Both the position numbers and the translations under genes were made by a program. Under the pieces are notes generated by a model. That model ran no database searches. It was not told the origin of the DNA and was given only the letters and a program-made list of their open reading frames with translations. A stretch of 64,000 nt of DNA from Motacilla alba alba (Eukaryota; Chordata; Aves; Passeriformes; Motacillidae), in assembly GCF_015832195.1 (NCBI RefSeq), contig NC_052018.1:36213052-36277051 (forward strand). The letters are read 5' to 3'. Position 1 is the first letter of the stretch; each line of letters begins with the position of its first letter. Positions 27,701 through 40,245 of this stretch are shown piece after piece.

Positions 27701-28938
27701 TCCTTTCAGTTGTTTATACTCCTACCTTGGAATGCATTAACCAGCCTCTGGAAGGGCTTTTCTTCTCTTCATACTGAGACCCGTGGGTGCTCAGCTCCAG
27801 TGTACAATTAACCTTTGCTAATTTGCAGAACTCTCAGTCAAATAAGGCAAATCCCATTGGAGCTTGGCTGACAGTGGCCAGGAAACCTTAGTGAATCTGC
27901 TGAAGAGAATGTCATGCACAGGGGTGCCCTCTTTCACCCCATTCTGTACATTTTCTGCTCTCTCTCTATTTAGTCTTCTGAGACATACAAGGGCATGTTT
28001 TGTTTTCATATGCACAAACAAATTTTATTCAAAAAACAAATTTACCTTTTATTTAGGTATCTGAAGAGAATTGCACTAGATAATTGTGGTCCTGATTGCT
28101 CTCATAGGCAGTACAAATGTGTCTTCTTTGCTTGTTTTGTTTCATTTTGGTTCATTTTTTCTTTTCCACGTGCCTATATTACGGGGAAATATTGAGCCTA
28201 CACAATGTATGCAGACACAATTCGTGGTTTGAGCAAGAGGAATCACAGAGCCCAACATGTCCAGTTGGGTGACATTCTGTAATTCATCAAGAGGTCTGAC
28301 ACTGTTATGAAAAGACACTTTTCTGTATTTTGCAAAACCTTTTTCCCAACAAACATTCAAGTACATTGTTTGATCAAGCAATAATAACACTTTAATCTAC
28401 CTTGTGTATTCTCTTCAAAATAAGAGGTCAGAGAATAATAGTTCTCTCTGGCTTTAAAATGAATCCTTTAACAAATGGATTTAGATGCAAAGATGTGGTG
28501 AAAGGATTTTTCTTACTTGGAGAATTTAACATTTTGCTGGAAGAAAAATCATGTCTGTGGAGTCCAAGATGACAGATAATGGGACTTATTCTTTTGGTGT
28601 CACAGATATGTGTCCTGCACAGATGTGTGGCCCCCAGGTTCTTCTGCAGAGTCACTCTCGAATCAAGGTCTGATGCAGTTACTTCCTCCACTGCTATCAA
28701 TCACCTCTGGATTAGGCCTTCAGAGGATAAAGGAAGAAGTATCTGAATGTATATTTGAATGTATATTTGTGTCCTTATCCCCCAGTGACTCAGTATGAAG
28801 AAATGGAGACTTGGCACATGGTGGCAGAAACTCCGTACCTTGTGCAGAGGGAGTGAAACAAGATGTGAGGTGGTTAAGACAGGTGTAGAGCAGCTGAAGT
28901 ACTGTGGAGTTCACAAAATTCAATCTTATTCACAGCTC

Positions 28939-28969
28939 AATGACACCAAGTGATCAAACTGGTGTCATT
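28939..28969. repeat. Inverted repeat, 10-bp arms, 11-nt loop
   Basis: AATGACACCA (28939-28948) pairs with TGGTGTCATT (28960-28969). The loop contains TGATCA. No function is evident. Confidence 0.85.
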
Positions 28970-30348
28970 GTACAGGATTCTCCTATTCCTCACCTACATG
29001 TTCAACTCCTGACCATGACTGCCACAAGATATTACTGATTTCAAGCGCTGATTTAGGAGAACCTCAAATACCTGGATGTTTCTATCAAAAGCAAACAACC
29101 TTGAGCTGTGCTTCTTTCTCTTGACAAAAATTAAATTTGTGCTGGGATCCAGTGCTCCCAGATTTGCCCTGAAAAGACAAGTGCCATTTCTATCCTAGTT
29201 TTCCTGGATATCTTCTTTTGCTACCAGGCAGAAATGGATACTTCCATACGCTTGTCCATCCCACACATCTTCCATACCTCCTACAGGAATGTAAAGTACT
29301 TGTTAAGCTTTTAGGTGGGCAATGGTGGGTAATATGAATATGTCCTACAGGTAATATAGATTTCTCCTACAAGGACATGGGTATTACACCATGCTTGATC
29401 AGGATTTGTTCACTGCACACTGTTAGTCCCAAAACTGCATAGCAAAATTCCTTTCTGTCTTGGCTGTTCCATTGAAAAAGATTAGATGCCTGGCTGCTTT
29501 CAAATTCATTTAAAAGTCTAGAATGCAGCCAGATAGCACAACAGTCAATCATGACTGTTTTTATCAGGACCTCATCTGTTTCAGGATGTCAATGGAAGTT
29601 CTGCTTAACCAACCAGGGTAGAAGTTGCCCTAAGCATTCCACCCTGTCTCTGTTGCTTTGCCAGCAGTTCCTGTATTTCATCTATAGCTTTAGGAACAGC
29701 TTTTTCTGGAAGTTAGAAAAGTGAAAGCAAAAACTGGAAAGTTAAATTCAATAATAAGTTAATAGGGCTAAGTAGGCAATAGTGTAGAAAGACCATTTGT
29801 CTGCACAAAAAGCTCTGGATATGTATGGCCATGTTAGAAAAGGCAACAGTGAAAATAACATAATAAGGAATTCTGTAAAGCTAAGGGGTCAAAGTGGAGA
29901 GCCAAGATGATCTTTCTCTATCTGCAATTTTTAAGCATCTCTAATGACACAGGACTTTTGAAGGAGATGGGGAAAATGTATCTTTCAAGTTTGCCCATTT
30001 GGCAGACAGTAATTCAGCTGAGCTAAGCAAAATGGAGCTGACAAATGCCACTAGCCTTGATGATAAGGGTTTTTCTCCTTTATTTTTTAATGAATACAAG
30101 AAGGACCCAAATTTTTTCCTACAGAAGGCCACATCTGGAGATTTGCCAGAAAACTCAGGGTCACTGCCTTGTTTAAGATGGAGCAAAATAGAGCTACCTA
30201 AATTTTTAATGAGAAAGTAAGACCTGAACAGAACACAGCTCCAACATGCCATGCTAAGCTGCTGCCAAGGCTGGCCATCTTGAGGAGCTGCAGCCATGGG
30301 TTAAACCTCTGTGAGCCTTCAGGACTCGGTGGTACAGGCACAGCAGGA

Positions 30349-30390
30349 CCATGAAATATCAGCCATGAAATATTAGCCATGAAACATCAG
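30349..30390. repeat. Three tandem 14-bp units
   Basis: CCATGAAATATCAG, CCATGAAATATTAG and CCATGAAACATCAG follow without gaps. Each differs from the first by one base. This is a short minisatellite seed. Confidence 0.9.
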
Positions 30391-30909
30391 GCAACAAAGC
30401 CTGGCAACTTTTTGGGTGAAAACATCAGCTATTTTCAGCCAAAAAGTTGTTCTTTAAAGTGAAACCCTAGTCTGCAAAATTATTTTTCTCTTCATATCTT
30501 TTAATAGAGATGAGCAACATTTTTATTTTTTCCACTCAAATGAACAGCCATAATTCTAGATTCCCAGCAGCATTTTAGGTAAATTTCCATTCCTTCCTTT
30601 TCGCAGAATACCTACTCCTGGAAGGACCAAGTGGAGATAAGCTAAATAAGTATAATGAATAATTTTGTGAAGACAAAGGTCATTAAAAAACAAGTCCCAA
30701 ATGTTTGTGAACCTCAGACTAATTCCCACCTCATTGATGCTGATGCAGCACATTGCAATTCTGAGATGGCCTCTCATGTCTCCCTGATGTTATTGATTGG
30801 AGAAGGTGCCAAGATGAGAGCCAGGCTCTGCATTTCACATTTTAAGGTCACTTTTAACAAATGAGCTCATTTCACACCAAGCTGTCCTAGAGCATCTTAC
30901 CATAATAAA

Positions 30910-30963
30910 CATAATAATTAACAAGCCCTCTTGAGGCTTGCATAATAAGCAAGCCCTCTTGAG
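30910..30963. repeat. Imperfect tandem duplication with a hairpin
   Basis: CATAATAATTAACAAGCC at 30910 and CATAATAAGCAAGCC at 30941 both continue into CTCTTGAG, giving two copies of a segment of about 23-26 bp. Between them CAAGCC (30922-30927) and GGCTTG (30935-30940) can pair around a 7-nt loop. Confidence 0.8.
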
Positions 30964-31524
30964 TAATTTTCAGGCATGGGCCAGTCGACATTTTGTAAGA
31001 ACTTCATGCCTCTCCGCTAGCCCATCCCTGAGGGTCTGTCACAGCCAGCTCTGGCCACAGCCCTGCTGAGAAACCTGCTTCTCCTCTTCTGCCCTGTGCT
31101 GCCTTGGGCTGCATCCACTTCCTGCTAGCCAGGCATCCCATGGGTGTTGGGAAAAAGAGAGCACCAAGCTACCATCTGGAGCTGATCTCAAAGCTCATAA
31201 AGCTTCCCCACATGTGCAGGGTCTGAGTAATCACACAAGACTCTGCATGCAGACGGTGCAAAGCAGAAAAGCCCAATAGCACCCAAGAAAAGCCAGGGTT
31301 TTTAAAATTTCAATTAGTTTATAAGAGCACAGGCATTGTTGAAACGTCATAAATGATGAAGTAATTTGCATTTAACTCAATTATTTTGTTGTGGGATTCA
31401 CCAGAGCTCTTCAATTCAGGTGACAAACTGTGTTTTGCTAAACAACCAGGACAGGCCGCATGTTAGTCACCAGTTTGTCTTGTGGGTGCTTCAGCCTGGC
31501 TGGAAAAGGAGGGGATCTGCACAG

Positions 31525-31665
31525 TAGTCCCATTGCAAAGAACACTGCCAGCGTGATGAGGGAGGTGATCCTTCCTCTCTGTGTAGCCCTGGTGAGATGT
31601 CTGGAGTGCTAAGTTCAGGTCTGGGCTCCCCATTACACAAGAGACTTTGACAGACTGGAGTGCAT
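31525..31665 (+). mobile_element. CR1 LINE fragment (reverse-transcriptase region)
   Basis: The plus strand carries GAGGGAGGTGATCCTTCC, then AGCCCTGGTGAGATGTCTGG, then TCTGGGCTCCCCATTACA and GACTTTGACAGACTGGAG. These are, in order, the blocks encoding the CR1 'REVILPLYSALVRPHLEC..FWAPQYKRD' region. The frame is broken and the piece is truncated at both ends. It lies directly next to a short stretch matching the next CR1 block on the opposite strand (31666-31710). Confidence 0.75.
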
Positions 31666-31710
31666 CTGGGAAGCATCTTTGTGTCCCTCTTCTGGACTCA
31701 CTCCAGTGAA
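31666..31710 (-). mobile_element. Short CR1-like segment in opposite orientation
   Basis: The plus strand reads CATCTTTGTGTCCCTCTTCT followed by GGACTCACTCCAG. This is the reverse complement of the CR1 block 'CTGGAGagagTCCAacgAaGGGccACAAAGATG' and so lies opposite to the adjacent piece at 31525-31665. It is too short for a firm family call. Chance or an inverted rearrangement are both possible. Confidence 0.45.
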
Positions 31711-32959
31711 TCCTGGAGAAGCAAAAGCATCTCATTCCAGCTTCTGCTACAGGGAGGGGGCAACCCAGCCTGAACGTCAATGCAGCTTTCTAGAGAGCAT
31801 GGACCCTGGAAAGTTGTTTGGTATAATGAACACAATCCACATTTCCCAGATGGATGGTAAAGATAGAAAAATGACTGCTGCCTAAGGAATTTCATTGTTT
31901 AGAGCTAAAGGGCTGTCTCTGCTGGGAGAATTCTACCCCTGCACCCTCAGCCCTTCAGTGATGCTCCAGGATAAACTGGCTGGCAGCAAGAGCCCCGCTG
32001 CCTCTGCGATCCTGAAATGATAACCTTCTTCCAATGCCAAGATATTCCCAAATTACCAGTCATTCAGCTGGGCCTTCCTGGCAAATCAGAACCCCTGAGG
32101 TATCTTAAAGCTGCAATGGCTATAATAAACATTCAGTGAAAACTTCCTGGATGTCAGCAGAGGATAGAGCAATATCCCTGCAGTGCTATGACAATTTTAC
32201 CACATAATTGTAGCTCTTTCCAGGCCCCATAACTGCAGGTATAGTGGGATGATGGGATCACTGTAAGGTCTGGGTAGTGACATGCAATATGAACACGTGA
32301 TAATGCAAGTGTTGTCTTATTTGCCTTTGGTTAAAAATCATGACCTTGTTTCCTAGTTTCCACTTCCACTTTAGAAGACGGTCAGTTAGCTGCACTTACA
32401 AATTGCCAGTCATCCTTATCTTCAGAAGAAAAATTTCACTGCTAAATTAGTACTATCATGTCCTCTCTTATTAGAGGTTCTGCTATTTACTTGTATTTCT
32501 TTAAGATTTCATTTCTCTTATCACTGGAATTATTATAAATATTTTATCTCTATTTGGTATTCCCCAGTTTGGTAATATTAGATTATAGTTGTGGGAAAAT
32601 ATATAACCCCTTGTTTATAAACCTAGAGTCGTGCATCGAGGCAATGTATCATCCAATAAATTTATTTGTTTGTATTTTCCCAGTGGTGAATCACTTTCTT
32701 CACACCACTGTACTCTACCCTCATAATGGCATTCATTATCATAACATATTCCAAGCCTCTGCCTGTGTATGTAGTAAGGATTGCTCCTTATAATAAAGAT
32801 AAATGGGATGGGAAATGTGGTAGTTAGTGCTAAGCTAAGTTACAGTAACTCTTTAGAATAAGAGTTCTACATTCATTTGTCCATTAGAAGTTAATATATA
32901 ATTTGGATTAAAACCAGGTATTAGCATCTGGGCTTTCCCAATTCTGTTCTGAAGGACTT
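31711..32959. other. Unique non-coding DNA, no gene seen
   Basis: No exon, RNA gene or repeat family recognised between the CR1 pieces on either side. Confidence 0.55.
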
Positions 32960-33395
32960 CATAGAATCATTGAATCATAGAAGGGTTTGGGTCAGAAGGC
33001 ATCTTTAAAGGTCACCTAGTCCAACCCCCCACGCAATAAGCAGGGATGTCTTCAACTACACCAGGTTGCTCAGAGCTCCATCCTGTCTGTACTGAGGTGT
33101 TTCCAGGAATGAGGCATCTACAGGCTCTCTGGTCAACCTGTTCCATTGTTTCACTGCCTTCATCACAAAAAATTTCTTCCTTGTGTATAGTCTGAATCTA
33201 CCCTCTTTTTGTTTAAAAACATTACTCCTTGTCCTATTGCTGCAGGCCCTACTGTAAAGTCTTTCCCTATCCTTCTTACAAGCTCTTTTTAAGTATTGAA
33301 AGGCCACAGTAAGATCTCCCTGGAGGCTTCTCTTTTCCAGGCTGAACAATTCCACCTCTCTCAGCCTCTCTTCATAGGATAATTTTTGTGGCCCT
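32960..33395 (-). mobile_element. CR1 LINE 3' end, with remnant of the reverse-transcriptase C-terminus
   Basis: Read on the minus strand, this is a 5'-truncated CR1 copy ending with the typical avian tail: on the plus strand it begins CATAGAATCATTGAATCATA, the complement of tandem ATTCTATGATT-type units. The minus-strand frame at 33056-33355 still reads through the C-terminal part of the CR1 polyprotein, including LFSLEKRSLQGDL, AFQYLKRACKK, FRLYTRKKFFVMKAVKQWNR and DGALSNLV. In an intact element this follows the reverse-transcriptase domain. 5' truncation is normal for target-primed insertion. The retained frame marks it as one of the younger CR1 copies here. It is not a host gene. Confidence 0.93.
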
Positions 33396-35611
33396 GTAGC
33401 ATGGTGCCCCCAGCAAAGATTTTTTCATCCCAAACTCAAACTCTTCTCAGTCTTGAGCTTTGAGATGTGTCCTACCCTGCTATAACGATCTCTGTGTTTG
33501 CTATCTCATGACAGCCTCATTTCAGATGCTGACATGCCTTCCTTGCTGCAGATATCAATAATCCTGTGATTTTTAGCAATGTAGTAGTGGAAATAAAGGT
33601 AAATCAGGCTGCTGAGAGGCTCAGTTAAGTAGGAGGGGTTTTTTTTGCATTTGATGTAAGGAATTGACTTAAGCTGAAGATGATGCATGGAGTAATTTGT
33701 TCTCTACCCAGAAAGGGCAAACAGCTTTATTTCAGCAGAGAAGTTTAAGCCATCTTTGTTTTAGCTGGGAAACAGATTATAAAATATATCAATGCTTAGC
33801 AGTTAGAGATGTGTACAGGGTAAGTTCTGGAATAATTTTGCTTTAGGGAATTTTGGTAAGACATCTGCAATAGTAATATAGCAACACATACATACAATAA
33901 TGATGATAAGGTAACCATGGCAATGATGATAAGACAGAACTGATTCCAATACACACATGTCAGCCACAGAGGAGAGATCCATGAACATAAACAGTTTAAA
34001 AAAATGAGTATGTCAAATGCATATGCTCAGGCCTAAAAGCCACTTGTACAAAGGGTAGTTTCTTTGCCCATTAGAATATTGTCTACCCTCTTGTTCCTTT
34101 TTTTTCTTGCTAAACTAGAGACACAATGGACCTGGAGGGTATAAAAGGCTGTTTGATAGATTTGCTTTCTTAATTTTAGCAACAAAGTGAGTTAATAAGG
34201 ATTTTGGCTTCTGAGGCAGCCATACAAATACTACAGTAATAATTTCTGTTTGATTGGACAGGCGAAGCAAGTACAAGACAAAATGTTTGAGCATTTCTAC
34301 TTTTATCTCAGAATAAACCTGAAGTCAGACCCAGAATTTCTTTTAAAATTAGAGGCAGCAGTTTCTGCCTGAGATGCCTGTATTATCATCAGAGGCTGAC
34401 AATGGAGTGGCAGGTCTGGGAATGGAGATGATGTGCAGGCCATGTTCAGGCACATGCACAGCCTCTTACTTGTGCAGTCACAAGAGCCCAGCTAGGCTTT
34501 ACAGCTCCACTGTTGAGTCCCAGTCTCTCTCAGTCATACACACAGCATGTCATCATCCAGGTAGCACAGTGATCTCATAGATGTAACGAAGAGCAGCAGG
34601 TAAAGAAGAGGAGCCCATCAGGGAGGATCTTTAGAGATGAAGAATAGTAGTTTTTCAAGCAGTACCCAATCCCATAAACCTGATTAAGAAAAAAAAATTC
34701 TCATTGATTTTAGCAGGAACTTTCCTGTGTTGGACTTACAATATTTAGCCCACTGCAATGTATTTCACAAGCATTTGATTGCAAATATGGTTCACAGGTC
34801 CACAGACTTGGGTTAGCATTGTTAAAGACACTGAAATTTCCACTCCTCCATCTTTCAGGCTTGCAACTTCATGGCAGTATCAACTGTTGCTTTTTTCCTC
34901 CTTGAAACAGAAAGGAAAAATACAAATTTGCAACATTACAAATCTGTTTTGCATAAGTCCTTGGGCCAAAGCCATCTCTGATGGAACTCTGTTGCCTGGA
35001 GTTGTATATATTTTCTTCCTGCATTTCATTCCAGAAATGTCATCACTGTAGGCAGTAAGATGATTTGGTAAGAACAATTGCAGAGATTATCACAAAGAGA
35101 TCCTGATCTCAAACCTAATCCAAATCTCTGTCTAATACTCTTCACATTAAGTCCAAGTTCAACATACTGTGCATGCACTTGGCATCTCTTGGGCCAGGCA
35201 GCAGAAGAAAAAGATGAATGCATAAAACACGAAATGGATCATGGCCAATTAGCAGTGCAGAAACCATGGAGGGTCATTTCCGAAATAACAAATGAGCCTG
35301 GCAGGCTGGCATGTCTTTGTGCAGTGACCTGGATCAGGCAAATGTTGGAGACCTTATCTATGTGGGCTGGTTTTGGTGCTGCAAGACATGTTTAGGAGGC
35401 CTTGCTAGTCTGCAGGCACAGAGCAGCTGTGTGAGGGAAAGAACAAGAAGAACTTGAGATATAAGTCAAACTTGTCACTGTAAGACATTTACAAATCATC
35501 TGAACTATGGTCCCCATTACTCAGAGCCTGCTTCTGTCCAAGAGAGATATCTATCCAGCAGGGAGGAGGAGAGGAAAGTCAAAGCAGAGATTCCAGCCAA
35601 TTCCTTTCACT

Positions 35612-35690
35612 GTTTTTTGGGGTTTTTTTGGGTTTTTTTTTTGTTTGTTTGTTTGGTTTTGTTTGTTTTTATTTTTTTGGTTTTTTTTTT
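35612..35690. repeat. T/G-rich low-complexity tract
   Basis: Runs of T are interrupted by G or GG, including TTTGTTTGTTTG units. It is a degenerate (TTTG)n/poly-T tract; the opposite strand is A/C-rich. No retroposon body was recognised beside it. Confidence 0.9.
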
Positions 35691-36210
35691 CCCTTCAGTT
35701 TTCAAGAGGGAAAAAGCATCTGAGGAGCTGGGAACATCTAGTCAGGTCATTAGAGGTCCATGAGCCCAAGTGAGCTCAGAGCCCACCAGGACAGGCAAAA
35801 TACAAACAAACCATACAAGATGCCCCCTGCTGGAATGGAGATGCAGGATAAAGAAGGGAGAGAGTGGAGGGGGAAACAGAGGCAGAGAAAGATGATGGGA
35901 TTTGTCTTGGTTTGCTCTTGACCACAGCGGTGGGCTCTGACCTCCTAGGAAGAGGTTGGTGAGACAACTTGATGCCCCCAGCTAATGGCTGTCCTGGTGG
36001 GGTACCCTTTGGTTGGTCAGGGTGGACCCCCAATGTACAGAGGGAAGATTCTGTTCTGATGTAAAAAAACCACCTAGTAACAATAACACTAGGGTTTTGA
36101 TGTTTACAGATGTCACTGCTAAATGAGAATGATCAAATTAGTTCACTGTAACTTGATGTCAAGGTGAAATAGAACAAAAGATAAAAGGACGAGAAGCTTT
36201 TTTGTTTGGT

Positions 36211-36225
36211 TTTTTTTTTTTTTTT
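36211..36225. repeat. Poly-T tract (15 T)
   Basis: Homopolymer run after a short TTTTTTGTTTGG segment. Confidence 0.9.
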
Positions 36226-38500
36226 GTAACACCAGAGAGCACATTAGAAGAGAGGCAAAAAAAAGTAAAAGAGAAGAAAACAGGGAATAAAGACATTTGA
36301 AAAGCTTTTCTTCACAGCTTTTGTTTAAAGGAGAGCTAGGTACTTATATATACTTAATATTTCTTGCTTGTTTTTCAGGCAAAGAACAGGTGAGGACTCA
36401 AAAGAATTGCTTCTTAAGTCCAATTGTATTTTCTTTCTGTTTTTTAACCTCACTGGTTTTGTTATGTGGCTCAAAAACATCTTACATCAGTTGTGCTTTA
36501 GATTTCTTTTCATCATTAAGGCCTTCAACAAATAGTTTTCTCCACAGAAACACTTGAGGGCTGGATATTAAAAACTGTAATTTCTAGAACCCGATGCATG
36601 AATTGATGAGGTAAAGGTGAAAATGAAGACAAAGACAACTCTCTTGCAAAAGAGGCAGTTGGAATCACAGCCAGGAATTAGGCTGTACAATGTGTATTCC
36701 TGACACCAGACAAGTTTTACTCATTCTTTTTTTCTGAGCTTGTTACTGATGCTATTACAGATAAACATGTTGACAGCTCATCTTAGGAAAAGAAACATCT
36801 CATCTCTGTAGAGAACCACCTGCAGGATGGGGTGTGTGTCTGCATAATCTATACAAATCCTTGGGCAGAAAAACTACATCTGTCTAGACAGACAGGCAGA
36901 AAAATCTTCAATATTATTTTCTAGATCTTCAAGTCCTCGATAAGAAACCAATCCAGGACTACTAGCTACAGTAGGTTGTGCTGAATTTTTGAGCATTTTT
37001 ATGCTGAGATTGAAGCTGTGCAGAGAAAAGAAATTCTGATTAATGTAAATTTTTAAGGTCTTCATGCAAGTTTTCACCATGAAACCCTTACGCTTCAGAA
37101 TTCTTCACAAAAACTTTTTGAAGATTTAAGTTGCTCAAAATACATTTCAGCAATGATACTTCATTTTTATTTTATTTCTCATAAATGTTGTTACAATATA
37201 AAATAGAAAGCACAAATAAACAATTCAAAGGAACACAATGCCTTAAAACTAGAAACATTGATGTTTAATTCCAAAAAACAGGAGAGTTCAAAAGAGGATA
37301 GTCTGATATCAGAGCTACTTTTGGTGTTCAGACTGGAATTTGGCGAAATTGACGTGGTTATATAATAGAAAATGGTACTGCTAGCTTTTTTTTCCTGTCC
37401 AGTCCTCATGGACATCTACTAAAATGGGTACAAATTATTAACTATTTATCAATGTTAACATTTTTCCTTGCTGTACAACAAAGTTTATCGAAGAAGTAAT
37501 GTAGCTGGTTCTGTGGCATACTTTAAAGGGAAAACAGCACTTTGTTTTATATGAAATTTTATACTGCTTACAAAGGAGTTTTTATTTTACAAACACACTT
37601 CGTAAAATTGTACTAAAAGCAACAAATGATTTGGAGAGGATACAAAAATCTCCGATTGTATCAAATAATCAAATGGCATGTTTAAACAGCACACATATAT
37701 AACAGGAGATTGACTACTGTTCTGTAATAGGGTCATAACACAATTAATCCTATAGTAAAATGGGGAAATGACAGTGTCACATTGCACAACCAGCCTTGGA
37801 CGTGATAACTGTGTAGATAAGGTGAACAGAAGCTTTAGGAAAAAAAAAATTAGAGTTCAAAAAAAATGTATGCAGAAACCCCAAAAGTTGCCCTTTACCA
37901 GGTAGACCCCAACACTGTTGCTTATGGCCAATGGACTTCCAGCCACAAAGGAAGTCTGGGACCCCTTGTGAAAGAAGCTTTCTGGATTTGAGATGGTCAT
38001 GAACTGGAGCTGCACAAAGGCACTGAACTCCAGAATAATATGAACACTGGGAAAAACATGAAATTCAGTAAGTCAGGAGCAACAGGAAGGAATACTAGAA
38101 GTTGGGAGGCTTCACCCTAGGAATGACGACCGAGTCAGACTTCCAAAGGAGTGGAAGGGTTGTGTTAACTCATGGGCTAGATGAACAGAAACAGAAAGAG
38201 GTGCAAGAGCATGACTTATGAGTTTGTTCTCTTAAAAATAAACCAGCTGTGAGTTGAAGTTTGCTACAGTCAGTTGACCATAGCTATGATATTTCCATAG
38301 GTAAATAGGCCAGTTGAGCTATTTAGCTATTTCCACTTGATACCTGAACACAGCTGTTTTGGAGACTTAATCTGGGCTTTTGCATTCAACTGTAATTATT
38401 CATGTTTCAGAAGGCAGCTTAAAACTACACCAGGCAAATGAAGAACTGGCAGGAACATCCAGGAAATGGAAACAGCTACAAAAGTGAAGTCTAAAGAAGT

Positions 38501-38562
38501 TATATATATATGTATGTAAATATGTAAATATGTAAATATATATATATATATATATATAATAT
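38501..38562. repeat. AT microsatellite with three TATGTAAA units
   Basis: A (TA)n run is interrupted by three exact tandem TATGTAAA units (38513-38536), then continues as a second, longer (TA)n run. Such tracts are often length-polymorphic. Confidence 0.92.
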
Positions 38563-39639
38563 GGTAATGAACCATAAATTCAGTGCTTACAGTTATAACA
38601 ACATGATGTTTTCACAAAAAAATTTGTACCACTTCCTGCAAGTTTGGTATTTTTAATCCAGCTGTTTTTACACTGCTTTTTATCGGTCAGCTTATGGCAG
38701 AGTTTGGCATGTATAAACTCAGCAATTGCTGAGACAGAATCTGATTTCCACCCATAAATGTGCTGGAGGTGGGAAAGGGAAAGCAGTAGAGAGGAGCAAG
38801 AGCTAACGAAGCTCCGGGACTACACTGTCACGAGGACAAGAGATAAAAACTGGTCATAAGCAAATTCAGTCTGGAATTCTGAAAAAGGATTTTAACTCTC
38901 CAAGTAGGATAGCTGGAGAGTGGCTGTGTAGTAGAAAAAGAAGGTGCAGAAAACTTCATTGGTTTTACAGTTTCATCAAACTGAAACTCAATTAATATTT
39001 TAAAGGGATTTCATGGAATAGCTCTCGGAAATAATTGAGATCTGGATTCAGTGATCCAGAACATTGCTTCTAATTCTGTTTTACTAAAATACAGCTGTAA
39101 ATAATATGCCCAGGAAACATGAAAGACAGTAACAACAACAACAAATTCTCAGAAAAAAAAGCATAATGGAGAAAAGAGAAAATAGGTACAAAGGGCAGTG
39201 TCACAGTTCCAGGAGAAAGAAGAATCTGAACTGGAAAGCAAAAGATGCATAGGGAAGGGAGAAAGCACTAGGCAATGCATTAAAGTCATCTAGTAAAAAA
39301 AACCAAAAACACAATGACATTGTTTGTGTCAGAAACACTGTGATTTAGTGTCCTTATTAATAATATAGGAAATATGAGCTGTACACAAAGGGCTCTCACA
39401 GATGACCCTGGCCTGGGAGGACCTGAAAGGTGAGTCAGAATATGGAAATAACACAGAGTGACCTACTGAGTCTGGGGACATTGCAAGAGAGAATAACAAG
39501 ATGAGTTTCCACTTGTAAGCATGAAAAATTTACCTGAGGCAAAATCCTCCAAAACACTTGTAGTCAATGGCAAACTGCTAGCAGGAATACTGAAACACTT
39601 TGCAATGAGAGTGGGTGGCCAATTGAACATAAGTGCACA
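38563..39639. other. Unique non-coding DNA, no gene seen
   Basis: No gene or clear repeat recognised. Part of it may be an unrecognisable 5' continuation of the old CR1 copy that follows. Confidence 0.5.
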
Positions 39640-40245
39640 TTACAGTTTGGCTGCAAAAATGCTGATGCAATTTTAGGGTGAAGTTCCCTTGATATTTGAA
39701 TCAAAGGCAATAGAGATCTATTTTCTACATCATTTTAATGCAAATGCATCTGGAATAATACACCCAGTTGGGGGAGTTGCTGTGCATGGACAAATTTGTA
39801 AAAGGAGAGAAAACAATAAAAAAATACCAGGAATCTAGACAGACAGCCTTGCAAAGCAGATTTAAAAGCTCTGTGTGTATGAACAAAGGTCCTTTCAGCC
39901 CTGTTTTTCTGTGACTCCATGCTAAGCAGGTAGAGATTCAGAAGACAGGAATGCCAAAGGGGAGGTAACACTTTAGACTACTACATAGAAACAGAAGTGC
40001 CAAATGGGGTGAAACTAGCAACATGAAACCATAGGCTGAGTAGCAGGAAAATCTTTCAAGATGTACTCAACTGTAGAAAAGCTGCTGGGGGATCTGGTGG
40101 AAGCCTGGTCACTCAAAATTTTTACGAGGCTGGACAAAACATTAGAAAATGTACCATAGGGAGCAATTCTCTGCTGGCCAAGAGCAGTGGAGCAGATGAT
40201 CTAATAGGCTTCTTGCATCTCTATCCCCTACAGTTTTATGATTTC
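39640..40245 (+). mobile_element. Ancient CR1-type LINE, 3' region
   Basis: Two ordered stretches support this. Around 39745-39770 the plus strand has GCATCTGGAATAATACACCC, the old-CR1 form of the 'catctggagtactgtgtccagt' block. From about 40020 it has GGCTGAGTAGCAGGAAAATC, then CTGGGGGATCTGGTGGAAGC, then ACGAGGCTGGACAAAACATT, then GCAGATGATCTAATAGGC and TTTTATGATT. That is the order seen at the 3' end of older CR1 families: 'GWVVE..', then the 'gatgacctaataggtc' block and a degenerate ATTCTATGATT tail. No reading frame survives. Boundaries, particularly at the 5' side, are approximate. Confidence 0.68.

Larger units (their letters stand above)
24771..31524. other. Unique non-coding DNA, no gene seen
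   Basis: No gene or clear transposon was recognised. It contains small repeats: a tandem GAATGTATATTT pair near 28744-28768, an inverted repeat at 28939-28969, three 14-bp units at 30349-30390 and a duplicated hairpin-bearing segment at 30910-30963. The open frames present are short and unlike any family I know. Confidence 0.55.
33396..38500. other. AT-rich non-coding DNA, no gene seen
   Basis: No gene is recognised. The interval holds a T/G-rich low-complexity tract (35612-35690), a poly-T tract (36211-36225) and a particularly AT-rich stretch at about 37100-37870 that resembles 3'-UTR or scaffold-type DNA but shows no adjacent exon. Confidence 0.5.

Noticed and set aside
33056..33355. A 100-codon minus-strand open frame as a host gene.
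   Set aside because: Its translation is the C-terminal part of the CR1 polyprotein, with the CR1 3' tail just downstream.
39888..39923. A separate CR1 tail (AAGGTCCTTTCAGCCCTG followed by TCTGTGACTCCATG).
   Set aside because: It lies inside the older CR1 region and lacks a preceding 3' coding block, so an independent insertion is not supported.
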